From positions 1,860,001 through 1,924,000 of the forward strand of contig OZ244993.1 in assembly GCA_965223485.1 (NCBI GenBank): a stretch of DNA of 64,000 nucleotides, given 5' to 3'. Each line of letters starts with the position of its first letter. The first letter of the stretch is position 1. The stretch comes from VXPQ01 sp965223485. Lineage in GTDB: Bacteria; Bacteroidota; Rhodothermia; Rhodothermales; VXPQ01. The notes under the pieces were generated by a model that was given only the letters and a program-made list of their open reading frames with translations, was not told the DNA's origin and did no database searches. This document shows positions 10,401-18,587 of the stretch, piece after piece. The position numbers and the translations under genes are program-made.

Positions 10401-10785
10401 ATTTGTCAGCAGTGTCTTCGAGAACACCGGAGAAGGCCGGTTTCGGATGTGGGAATTACCTGTCGAGGTACAGTTTGCTCCGGTGCACGCCATCCTTTTC
10501 GAGGATGCAGACGGCGATGGACAGACGGATATCCTTCTTGCCGGAAACGCTTTCGAGGCGCGGGTGCAGTGGGGCCGTTACAATGGGGGGCGCGGGCTTC
10601 TTTTGTTGAATCGCGGCGGGATGACTTGGGAAAGCGTTTCTGCTTCCCGGAGCGGTTTTTTGACGCCCGGCGTAGTGCGCGGCATGGTTCGCGTGGTTAC
10701 GGTCGGGGATCCGCTCATGGTCGTTGCGCAGAATGACGCTGCCTTGAAGGCATTTGTGCCTGGGGCCGGGCGCACCGCTCCCTGA
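7474..10785 (+). CDS. CRTAC1-family FG-GAP/VCBS repeat lipoprotein with ASPIC/UnbV domain
   Basis: 1103 residues with lipobox LVSAC (Cys17). Two FG-GAP propellers are visible, each built of DxNGDGxxDLYF-type calcium loops (for example AAGDVNGDGLPDLYFS, MGDINGDGHLDIYV, ALFDYDRDGDLDLYLL). Between them, around residues 505-585, is an ASPIC/UnbV segment (NRFGVGAAVEATGEG ... VDLEVIWPDGARQRM). Such proteins are surface-exposed and often encoded next to SusC/SusD systems; the SusC gene here starts 360 bp downstream on the same strand. Whether they act together on a glycan or protein substrate is inference. No terminator is obvious after the stop. Confidence 0.85.
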   Translation: MKRIASVSFLLCLVSACGGPAGEDAAAPPLFTRLSASETGIAFRNGIIERDGFNVLEYEYFYNGGGVAAGDVNGDGLPDLYFSANMDQDRLYLNRGGLVFEDVTEQAGLVSEFGWTTGVTMGDINGDGHLDIYVCKSGRVSADRRRNALYVNNGDGTFTERAAEYGLDDPAYSNHVALFDYDRDGDLDLYLLNHSIRRLSRFYVDYMRSSRDSLVGDKLYRNDGGSFTDVSEAAGIIGNPLGFGLSVIVGDLNRDAWPDLYVSNDYIEDDYLYVNNGDGTFTESVRSFLTHTSYSSMGADIADVNNDALPDIVTLDMLAEDHFRQKVLQGPQDHVFYEDFRSKGFHEQYMRNMLQLNRGDGAFTEIGQLAGVSNTDWSWAALLADFDLDGYNDLFVTNGYMRDYTDLDFLRRTLVNAHKEASARGEALSSLEMVRQMPSNPLSNYIYRNESGIAFADKTRDWGVGEAAFSNGAAYADLDDDGDIDLVVNNINTEAFVYRNDADRLAAGHYLKVRLEGSEGNRFGVGAAVEATGEGRRFYREMNPVRGYLSSVEPVLFFGLGELEQVDLEVIWPDGARQRMQGVPANQTVTLHRRDAGSEAPDEPETPQAPPFFVEAPNVRGLRFVHEENPFVDFEREPFLPHMLSRQGPALAAGDADGDGLEDVFVGGARGQSGALFLQRPDGSFRRGAGAAFEAHSGYEDTDALFMDADGDGDQDLYVVSGGSFEAEDMSAYQDRLYVNAGEGVYAHDAQALPALHSSGGTVAAHDFDMDGDLDLFAGGRALPGRYPLAPQSYLLENTGGTFVDVTPEALRAPGMVTDALWMDMDGDQRAELVLAGEWMPIRAFRYTGEWAEIPASESGFTGTAGWWNALRAQDLDGDGDVDLVAGNRGLNAQMQASPDKPAAVYSADFGADGRSEFVMGYYFGEQRHPVPWRDELLEEIPLLARQFPDYASYARATLGDVFSEVEPVIRLEASRFVSSVFENTGEGRFRMWELPVEVQFAPVHAILFEDADGDGQTDILLAGNAFEARVQWGRYNGGRGLLLLNRGGMTWESVSASRSGFLTPGVVRGMVRVVTVGDPLMVVAQNDAALKAFVPGAGRTAP

Positions 10786-11145
10786 ATGCACGCTGGCGCC
10801 CGATCGATCCCGTACCGGAAGCCCGCACCTTCATTGTGTCAGGAAGAAGAAACAGAGAAGAAACAGTAGATCCCGTACATCAAACGGGGTCCGGCAGAGC
10901 TTAGTTTATTATAAAAATCAAAAAAAACCCACCTCTTTAAGCCATAAGAACCTTCCCTTGGGTAATAAACAAATAGACATAAATAAAACGGCCATAGTTA
11001 AATAAATATAAAAAAAATTCTAAACTTGATTTTTATATATGCAATGATTACCCTTACGCGGCGGGGACAGGTATTCCCCTTTGTGCTCTCGTCCTTTTCC
11101 TGCTCGTGCTGCCTTATTCCCTTACCTGCTTATCCTCTTATCGCT
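10786..11145 (+). promoter_or_regulatory. AT-rich leader upstream of susC
   Basis: 360 bases with no supported gene. Positions about 10900-11040 are strikingly AT-rich against GC-rich flanks, including an A-run and a TTTTTATATATG stretch, as expected of a promoter region for an outer-membrane transporter gene. An exact -33/-7 pair could not be fixed. Pyrimidine-rich sequence without a clear Shine-Dalgarno precedes the ATG at 11146, which is common for Bacteroidota-type genes. Confidence 0.4.
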
Positions 11146-14100
11146 ATGAAAACGGTTACAGACGCTTTCCGAATCTGCACCGCACTGTGTGTCTTGCTGT
11201 CCGTCGCGTTTTTGTTGCCGGGCATCCATACGGCGAATGCACAGGTCTTCACCGTAAATGGCGCCGTGCTGGATGTGGACAACACGCCGCTGCCTGGCGT
11301 CAACATTCTTGAAGAAGGCACCCTGAACGGCGCCGTCAGCGATGTAGACGGCACCTTCTCGCTGACGGTGTCGAATGCGAATGCCTCGCTGGTCTTTTCT
11401 TTTGTGGGGTACGTTACGCAGACGGTGGCGGTAAACGGGCAAACCGATCTGGCGGTCACGCTCAGTGAGGATGTCGAATTGCTTGAAGAGGTGGTGGTTA
11501 CCGCTTTCGGTATCGAGCGGCAGGAGCGCGCGCTCGGGTATTCCGTGAGTGAAATTTCCGGCGAGGCTCTTCGGGAAGTGCGGGAGAACAATGTCGCGAA
11601 CGCGCTGGCCGGAAAGGTGGCCGGCGTGCTCGTTTCCAAGCCTGCGACCGGGCCTGCGGGGTCGAGCCGGGTGATCATCCGGGGCGTATCTTCCCTGGGC
11701 GAGGACAGTCAGCCCCTGTATGTCGTGGACGGCGTACCTATCGACAATTCCACGCTGGGCTCCGCCGGCATGTGGGGGGGATACGATGGGGGCGATGGTA
11801 TTTCGGGCATCAATCCCGACGACATCGATAATATATCGGTGCTCAAGGGGCCTGCCGCTGCGGCGCTTTACGGCACGCGCGCCAAGAATGGCGTAGTGCT
11901 CGTCACTACGAAGAAAGCCCATGTCGGCGTGGGACTCGGCATCGAGTTCAGCAGCAACACGACGTTCGAAGATGTCCTTGTCAACACCGACTGGCAGACC
12001 GAATACGGTCAGGGTACGCGGGGCGAGAAACCGGGAACGGCGGACGAAGCCCGCAGCACCAATCTGGCTGCGTGGGGATCTCGTCTGGACGGTTCGATGG
12101 TAGTGAATTGGGATGGCGCAGAACGTCCTTATTCTCTTGTTGACGATCGCCTCAACCGCTTCTACGAAACGGGCGTGACGACCACCAATAGCCTTGCCCT
12201 GACGAGTGCGACACAGTCTTCCACCCTCCGGATGGCTTTTTCGCATTTGTCCAACGACGGCATCAATCCCAACTCCGGCCTTACGCGTACGTCGTTTACG
12301 CTTCGGGGGACTTCGCAGTTGGGAAGACGTCTCAGCGCCGATGCAAAACTGAATTTCATCCGGGAGGACGTAAACAATCGCCCCCGCCTGTCGGATTCGC
12401 CCGGCAACGCCAATTACACGATTTACCAGTTGGCGCCCAACGTGGACCCGCTGCCTATGAAGGGCGTCCAGCAGGAAAATGGAGGGCGTATCGGGACCGA
12501 CGAAAACGATCAGGAGCTGGACGTTACCGGGGGCATCTATTCACAGAATCCCTATTTCGCCTCGTATCAATACACCCACGGCGATGAAGACCGGCGCCTG
12601 ATCGGCTTTACGTCCCTGACGTACGAATTTACCGACTGGCTGTCGCTCATGGGCCGTTTCGGGGGCGATACGTACACGACGCGCCGGACGAACATTACCC
12701 CGTTCGGCACCGGCTACAATCCGCTCGGGGGCCAGGACGAAGGGGAAATTCGGATTTCCGAAATCAATACCGACCTGCTCCTGAACGCTCAGCGGAAGAT
12801 CACGTCCTCGTTGGGGCTGACGGCGACTTTCGGCGGAAACATTCTCTACCGGGAACGGGAGAATCTGACGCTCAGCGGAAGTGGAGGATACAACGTGCCT
12901 GGTCTGGAGGTTGTGACCAATCAGGCTTCCCCGCGCACCAGCTACGGCTTCAATGAGAAACAGATCAACTCGATCTATGGATCGACCCAATTTTCGTGGG
13001 AGGAATATCTGTTTTTGACCCTGACGGGCCGCAACGACTGGTCCTCGACCTTGCCGATCGACAACAATTCGTACTTCTATCCGTCGGTGAGCATGAGTTT
13101 CGTGTTCTCGGATGCGTTTGATTTGCCGTCCTGGCTGACTTTCGGCAAACTGAGGGCGTCCTGGGCCGAAGTCGGCGGCGATACCAATCCGTATCAGTTG
13201 GCGTTGACCTACAACTTGCAGGGAAGCCACCTCGGGCAGCCGCGCGGCGGCGTGGCCCAGGGGCAAATCCCGCTGGCAGCGCTAAAGCCCTCGTCGAGCG
13301 CGGGCAAGGAGATCGGGCTGGATGTTCGTTTTATGGATAACCGGGTGGGGCTGGACTTTACGCTGTATACCGAAAGCGCGACAAACCAGATTCTCTCGAC
13401 GACGATATCGAACGCCTCCGGTTTTGGGAGCCAGGTTATCAACGCCGGGGAGATCAAGAATTCCGGCGTCGAAGTCCTTCTGAGTACGACCCCGATGCGC
13501 ACCCCCGATTTCCGCTGGGATTTCGACGTCAACCTGTCGAGGAATGTCAACGAAGTCGTGGACCTGATCGAGGGGCAAACGTCGCTGGTGCTGGCTGAAA
13601 GTCGCCGTAGAGGCAACTTTGTCACGGCCGACGTGGGAGAGGCCTACGGTTCTATCAAGGGGCAAAAGTATATGCGCCAGAATGTGCCGACCAAGGTCGA
13701 TCCCCTTACGGGCGAGACCGTGGACGATCCGTGCAATGCAACGGGCCCGATCGTGCACGACGCCGACGGGTTGCCGCTTCGAGCCGGAACGCTGTGCGTG
13801 CTCGGCAACGGTACCCCCGACCTGCTTGGCGGCGTCTCCAATTCGATCCGCTACAAGAATTTCAGGATCGGCGCCCTGGTGGATATGCGCTTCGGGGGGG
13901 ACATCTTCTCGTACACCAACAGTCAGGGGTATAGCGCAGGGCTGCACCAGGCTACGCTCCAAGGTCGGGATCAAAGGGAAGAGCAGAGACCGGAGGGGTA
14001 CATCGTCGGAGAAGGCGTTACCCAGGACGGCAATCCGAACACGGTTCAAGTCGCTCCGCAGGATTACTTCGGTCGCATCGGCTCCCAAATCGGAGAGGAG

Positions 14101-14358
14101 TTCGTCTACGACGCCACCTTTGTGAAACTGCGCGAATTGCAGTTTAGCTACCGGTTGCCCAACCGGCTGCTTGCCCGGTCACCCATCAAACTGGCGACCA
14201 TTTCGCTGGTTGCCCGTAATCTGTGGCTGATTTACAGCAACGTCGATAATGTCGATCCCGAATCCACGTTCCGGAACGACCATAACGGCATTGGGCTTGA
14301 ACATTCCGGGGTCCCGCAGACGAGAAGCATCGGGTTCAATATCAATGTCCGCATGTAA
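11146..14358 (+). CDS. SusC/RagA-family TonB-linked outer-membrane transporter
   Basis: 1070 residues from MKTVTDAFRICTALCVLLSV; the open frame extends 40 codons upstream, but this start gives a proper signal peptide ending HTANAQ. The order is signal, carboxypeptidase-like beta-sandwich (VNGAVLDVDNTPLPGVNI ... SFVGYVTQ), TonB plug (EEVVVTAFGIERQERALGYS, VIIRGVSSLGEDSQPLYVVDG), then a beta-barrel ending in the aromatic-rich IGFNINVRM. It imports a large ligand across the outer membrane using TonB energy, with the SusD partner encoded 67 bp downstream. No glycoside hydrolase or ECF sigma/anti-sigma pair is adjacent, so the substrate is unknown. Confidence 0.93.
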   Translation: MKTVTDAFRICTALCVLLSVAFLLPGIHTANAQVFTVNGAVLDVDNTPLPGVNILEEGTLNGAVSDVDGTFSLTVSNANASLVFSFVGYVTQTVAVNGQTDLAVTLSEDVELLEEVVVTAFGIERQERALGYSVSEISGEALREVRENNVANALAGKVAGVLVSKPATGPAGSSRVIIRGVSSLGEDSQPLYVVDGVPIDNSTLGSAGMWGGYDGGDGISGINPDDIDNISVLKGPAAAALYGTRAKNGVVLVTTKKAHVGVGLGIEFSSNTTFEDVLVNTDWQTEYGQGTRGEKPGTADEARSTNLAAWGSRLDGSMVVNWDGAERPYSLVDDRLNRFYETGVTTTNSLALTSATQSSTLRMAFSHLSNDGINPNSGLTRTSFTLRGTSQLGRRLSADAKLNFIREDVNNRPRLSDSPGNANYTIYQLAPNVDPLPMKGVQQENGGRIGTDENDQELDVTGGIYSQNPYFASYQYTHGDEDRRLIGFTSLTYEFTDWLSLMGRFGGDTYTTRRTNITPFGTGYNPLGGQDEGEIRISEINTDLLLNAQRKITSSLGLTATFGGNILYRERENLTLSGSGGYNVPGLEVVTNQASPRTSYGFNEKQINSIYGSTQFSWEEYLFLTLTGRNDWSSTLPIDNNSYFYPSVSMSFVFSDAFDLPSWLTFGKLRASWAEVGGDTNPYQLALTYNLQGSHLGQPRGGVAQGQIPLAALKPSSSAGKEIGLDVRFMDNRVGLDFTLYTESATNQILSTTISNASGFGSQVINAGEIKNSGVEVLLSTTPMRTPDFRWDFDVNLSRNVNEVVDLIEGQTSLVLAESRRRGNFVTADVGEAYGSIKGQKYMRQNVPTKVDPLTGETVDDPCNATGPIVHDADGLPLRAGTLCVLGNGTPDLLGGVSNSIRYKNFRIGALVDMRFGGDIFSYTNSQGYSAGLHQATLQGRDQREEQRPEGYIVGEGVTQDGNPNTVQVAPQDYFGRIGSQIGEEFVYDATFVKLRELQFSYRLPNRLLARSPIKLATISLVARNLWLIYSNVDNVDPESTFRNDHNGIGLEHSGVPQTRSIGFNINVRM

Positions 14359-14425
14359 ATGCGTCGGCATCCGGCACATGCACTTTCCCATTCCTTCACG
14401 AGTGCGCACAAAGCGTTTATCCGTT

Positions 14426-15946
14426 ATGAAAGCCATCGCAACCCGCATCACCCTCGCTGTGTTGTGTCTCATGCTGTTCGCTTCCTGCGACTCGCTGGAT
14501 GAGCAGTTTGCAGAAATGAACGTCAACCCTACACAGGCCAATCAGGTTGACCCCAACTTCAAGCTGACGAACATTCAGGTTCGCATTTCCGGCAGCCGTT
14601 ACGAAAACTGGCGGACGAACCTGATATACAGTTCCACCATGATTCAGCATTTCGCTACGCTGCCGGGCTATTGGGCAGGGGACAAGTATACGTATATCGG
14701 TTCGTACTCCGCCGCAATGTGGGATAACTACTATAATCAGATTGCGAGGAACATGGAGGATTTGCTGGTCCATACGTCGGAAGATCCCGATCAGGCCAAT
14801 ATGCACGCCATCACCCGGATCGTGCGCGTGCTCATGTATCACCGGCTAACGGACCTGCACGGGGACATCCCGTATTCCGAGGCGGGCAGGGGATTCATAG
14901 ACGGGATTACCCAGCCGAAGTACGATGCCCAGCAGGAGATATACAACCATATGTTGAGCGAACTGGAAGCGGCGGCCGGGGCACTCGGCGGCGGCGCTTC
15001 TTTCGGTCCCGGCGACGTCATGTATCAGGGCGATACGGAGCAATGGCGCAAATTCGCCTATTCGCTGATGTTGCGCCTCGGTATGCGAATGGTCAAGGTC
15101 GACCCCGGATCCGCCCAAAGCTGGGCACAGAAAGCTATTGCGGGCGGGACCATGGAAAGCAATGCCGATATTGCCTATGTGCCGCATAACGATGCGAGCG
15201 GATGGCAGAATGGAAACGGACAGGTTTTCATCGTTGACAGCAACCCGCGCTTGAGCAAATTCTTCGTAGACTGGATGGTAGCGCATGGCGATCCACGCCT
15301 TGAAATATACGGGATCATCCCTGTCGCAGGCGCGCCGCCGGTAGGCATGCCCAATGGTAAGAGTGATACGGGCACGATTAGGATTGAGGACGATCCAAGC
15401 TGGGTACCGTGTGATTCGGGCGCCGAACCGTGCGAAATGGATGTGTATATGCAGCCGAATCCGATTATTACAGGGCGGGACGATCCCATGTTCTTTATGA
15501 CCTACGCCGAGGTGGAATTGCTCAAGGCCGAGGCGGCGGTTCGGGGGTGGCATGGCGGGGATCCGGCGACTCATTACGCCAACGGCGTGCGCGCCGCCAT
15601 GCAGTATCTGTCCATGTACGGTGCGGGTGGGTCCATATCAGAGGCCGATATAGACGCATACCTTGCGGACAATCCCTACAATGGGGGCACCGCCATGCAG
15701 CAGATCAACGAACAGATATGGGCGGCGACGCTGTTGAACGAGTATGAAGCGTATGCCAACTGGCGGCGGACCGGGTACCCGGAATTGACCCCCGTAGTGT
15801 ATCCGGGCAATGTTACAGGGGGAACCATCCCCCGGCGTTTACGCTACCGGGAAGCGGAAGCCGTGGCCAATCCGGAAAGTTATCAGGCCGCCATATCCCG
15901 GCAAGGTCCGGACGAGTTAACTACCCGAATGTGGTGGGATAAGTAG
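14426..15946 (+). CDS. SusD/RagB-family outer-membrane lipoprotein (SusD-like 2 type)
   Basis: 506 residues from MKAIATRITLAVLCLMLFASC, with the lipobox Cys at 21; longer in-frame starts lack a signal peptide. It is the surface substrate-binding lid of the SusC transporter just upstream. The family is recognised from the Asn/Pro start (DEQFAEMNVNPTQANQVDP), YYNQIARNMEDLL, RIVRVLMYHRLTDLHGDIPYSEA, and the C-terminal MFFMTYAEVELLKAEAAVRG TPR-like helix. A strong hairpin terminator follows, so the susCD transcript ends here. Confidence 0.93.
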   Translation: MKAIATRITLAVLCLMLFASCDSLDEQFAEMNVNPTQANQVDPNFKLTNIQVRISGSRYENWRTNLIYSSTMIQHFATLPGYWAGDKYTYIGSYSAAMWDNYYNQIARNMEDLLVHTSEDPDQANMHAITRIVRVLMYHRLTDLHGDIPYSEAGRGFIDGITQPKYDAQQEIYNHMLSELEAAAGALGGGASFGPGDVMYQGDTEQWRKFAYSLMLRLGMRMVKVDPGSAQSWAQKAIAGGTMESNADIAYVPHNDASGWQNGNGQVFIVDSNPRLSKFFVDWMVAHGDPRLEIYGIIPVAGAPPVGMPNGKSDTGTIRIEDDPSWVPCDSGAEPCEMDVYMQPNPIITGRDDPMFFMTYAEVELLKAEAAVRGWHGGDPATHYANGVRAAMQYLSMYGAGGSISEADIDAYLADNPYNGGTAMQQINEQIWAATLLNEYEAYANWRRTGYPELTPVVYPGNVTGGTIPRRLRYREAEAVANPESYQAAISRQGPDELTTRMWWDK

Positions 15947-15989
15947 CGGTACGCAGGCGCACGTAGTGCGGTAGCCGCTTTTACTACTG

Positions 15990-16022
15990 GCCGGGGGTGC
16001 TTTACGCGCCCCCGGCTTTTTT
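15990..16022 (+). terminator. Rho-independent terminator after susCD
   Basis: An 8-bp GC-only stem, GCCGGGGG (15990-15997) pairing with CCCCCGGC (16009-16016), is followed directly by six T residues. It lies 44 bp after the susD stop and 2 bp before the stop codon of the convergent DUF5916 gene. Confidence 0.9.
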
Positions 16023-16023
16023 A

Positions 16024-18417
16024 TTACCGCAGCACGTTCAGCAGTCGCGAGTACTTGATAATGACCGCCTGATTCGTGATCTCCGGATCGAAAGCCCCGA
16101 ATCCCATCGCCCGATCGTATTCGGATCTATGGTTGAAGACGACGAACAGGCCGGTGCCTGCCGACTGGAGCCATCCGAACCGCAGATTCGCCGACCAGAG
16201 CTCTGCTGCATTGTTGTACTGAAGCAGCGTTTGCAGGTAGATGCGCGGGGTAAAGGAATACGAAAGCCGCGCACGCACCAGATTCGCGGTAAAATTGCCG
16301 CCCGGCAAGTCGACCCAGTTCTGACTCAGGCCGATTTCTGTGTTGAATGTATCCCCAACTCGTGCGCGGATGGTGGAAAGGATCGTAACGCGATCGCCTC
16401 CGAAGAATCCCCCTGCAATGAATCGGGTGTTCAGGCTGACCGGGAGACTCTCGTCCGTGATGCCGACGATCATGGCTTCCCGGTGATTGTACGATCCCTT
16501 CGGCACGGTCACTCCCTCACTGATTTCAAAAGATTCCCGAACGCCTTCGGTTGTCAGGTTGAGGCCTGTATGAATTTCCCAGCCGTTTTCCCACTCCCAG
16601 TGGTTGTCGATGTGCAGAAAACCCGTTTCGTATATCTCGTCGAATCCCCAGTACCCATTGTAGCTGATATGCGGGCGGAGTTCGTGGAAGCGAAGGAAAT
16701 CCGGGCGGTAGCGGTGAAAAACGAGACCGTTGAAATACCGGTAGGCCGATGTCCGTTGCAGAAAACCGAGTTCCGGATTGAAGTTTTCGGCCACCTCGGT
16801 ATAGCCTGCGTTCAGCATCCAGGCCTGGGAGTTGTAGCTGGTAAGCACCCGGTAGGCATGGTTTTTTCCTGACCTGTCCGGTGTCGCCGACAGAGCCCCG
16901 AAGCCTGATACAAGGCCGTACTGTCCGATGCCGAGCTGTCCGTCAACGGCGAATACGCGGTTGTAATTGTCGGCGTCCGCCAGATCGCCCACGCCCTGCC
17001 GGTTTGTGAAAAGCACGCCGGCGAAGGTGCGGTTTGGAAACTCGCGCTTGAGACGCGCCACGCTGGAATTATTGCCGGGAATTTTCTCTCCGCCCAGTTG
17101 TCTGGTTTGCATGTTGAGTAGCCCGATCCGGTAGTCGCCCATCGAGCCGGAGAGGCGTGCGCCGCCGATAATGGGCACCGCTACACCGCCCATGCCGATG
17201 CCGATGCGCCGGCTGAAAAACAGGTCGATCTGCCCCGGCGCACCTACCGAAAACACCCCGGCATTCTCCAGGAAGAAGGGTCGTTTTTCCGGGAAGAAGA
17301 GGTTGAAGCGGTCCAGATTGATTTGCTGTTCGTCCACCTCGACTTGCGCAAAATCGGTGTTGTACGTGACGTCGAGCGTCATGCTTGGGGTCACGCTGTA
17401 TTTCAGGTCTATGCCGATGTCCCCTTCGGGGTCTTCCCTTTCCGAGGTCGTTTGCGACAGCGAGGATTCGGTTTTGCGGACGCCTTGTCCAAGCGCGTAC
17501 GGGATAATTTGCAGATTGCGCGGCGCCTGGATGTCCAGGCCTTCCAGCGTTCCGGCCAGCGAAACCCGTGTGAGGGTATATTGCCGGGGAAGCGGGGCCC
17601 AGTAGGCGGTTTCGTTCCGACGTCGGATGCGGCGTTCGAAGTTGACGCCCCACACCTGATTTTCGCCGGTTGCAAAGCGCAATGTGCGCAGTGGAATGGC
17701 GAATTCGGCGCTCCATCCGTACTCTCCCGTTTCCGTATGGACCGTCCACGCGCCATCCCAGTTGATGTTCAGCCCGCCGCCCGAACCGCTTTGATTGCGC
17801 GGGCCGCCTGCGAACCGGCCGCTGTTCTGGCCTTCGTTCGTTACCTGCGCATCGTACTCGACCCCGGCGGAATTCGTCCCGAAGATAAACCCGTTCTGGA
17901 GATCGCGGTATGTGTCCAGAATCAAACTGAAGCTATCGGCCTCCTTAGGATCCGCATCCCTGCGGCTATCCGACACGATGATCTGCGACGGGTCGCCGTC
18001 GTAGCATACGACCCCCACGTACAGGGTTTGTCCGGTGTACCGGATGCGGACCGCTGTCTGTTCGGAAGCCGGTTGTCCCTCGTTCGGAGTGATCTGAGTG
18101 AATCCGGTAACAGGCTCGATAGCGGACCAGGAGGGGTCGCCGAGTACGTTGCCGTCGAGGGTGGGCAGGCTGTCGTCATCGCTTTTCACCGCGCGCATTG
18201 CGGGGGCAGTGGCCGGACCGCTATCAATGGCGCTGTTATCGGCGGTGTAGGCGCCTGGTCGCCCTGTCTGTTCCGTTTGTTGCGCCGTTGCGGGAAGCGC
18301 AAGGGACAAGGTCAGAAAAAAGAAGAGGGGCGCAAGCATTGCACGGCTTGCGCAGCGCATCCTGTTGTGCATGGAGGGTCGTCGGAAAGGATCAGAGATG
18401 GAGATGCGGGCAAACAT
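16024..18417 (-). CDS. DUF5916 outer-membrane protein with CBM9-like N-terminal domain
   Basis: Up to 797 residues; the start could instead be the ATG at 18372 (MHNRMRCASRAMLAPLFFF), which gives a tidier signal peptide. Residues about 60-260 form a carbohydrate-binding family 9-like fold (LDGNVLGDPSWSAIEPVTGF, VRIRYTGQTLYVGVVCYDGD, DSFSLILDTYRD). The remainder matches the DUF5916 barrel region (NLQIIPYALGQGV, LDVTYNTDFAQVEVDEQQIN, FFPEKRPFFLENAGVF, VGLSQNW-like strands) and ends in a barrel-type C-terminus. The function of this family is not established; a role in envelope binding or transport is inferred. It is divergent from a paralogue at 18588. Confidence 0.85.
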   Translation of the reverse strand: MFARISISDPFRRPSMHNRMRCASRAMLAPLFFFLTLSLALPATAQQTEQTGRPGAYTADNSAIDSGPATAPAMRAVKSDDDSLPTLDGNVLGDPSWSAIEPVTGFTQITPNEGQPASEQTAVRIRYTGQTLYVGVVCYDGDPSQIIVSDSRRDADPKEADSFSLILDTYRDLQNGFIFGTNSAGVEYDAQVTNEGQNSGRFAGGPRNQSGSGGGLNINWDGAWTVHTETGEYGWSAEFAIPLRTLRFATGENQVWGVNFERRIRRRNETAYWAPLPRQYTLTRVSLAGTLEGLDIQAPRNLQIIPYALGQGVRKTESSLSQTTSEREDPEGDIGIDLKYSVTPSMTLDVTYNTDFAQVEVDEQQINLDRFNLFFPEKRPFFLENAGVFSVGAPGQIDLFFSRRIGIGMGGVAVPIIGGARLSGSMGDYRIGLLNMQTRQLGGEKIPGNNSSVARLKREFPNRTFAGVLFTNRQGVGDLADADNYNRVFAVDGQLGIGQYGLVSGFGALSATPDRSGKNHAYRVLTSYNSQAWMLNAGYTEVAENFNPELGFLQRTSAYRYFNGLVFHRYRPDFLRFHELRPHISYNGYWGFDEIYETGFLHIDNHWEWENGWEIHTGLNLTTEGVRESFEISEGVTVPKGSYNHREAMIVGITDESLPVSLNTRFIAGGFFGGDRVTILSTIRARVGDTFNTEIGLSQNWVDLPGGNFTANLVRARLSYSFTPRIYLQTLLQYNNAAELWSANLRFGWLQSAGTGLFVVFNHRSEYDRAMGFGAFDPEITNQAVIIKYSRLLNVLR

Positions 18418-18587
18418 CAGGAAATAACACTATAGAATATAACTCAAACATAGCTGGAATGAATTTTTCGTTCTGCAGGTCTTATACGTATGTTCCTTAA
18501 TATCTTCTTGTCGGGAATCCGGACCGCAAGTATTGTCCGACGTCCCTTTGAACAAGCTCATTCACACGCCTAAAGCATATCGCTGTT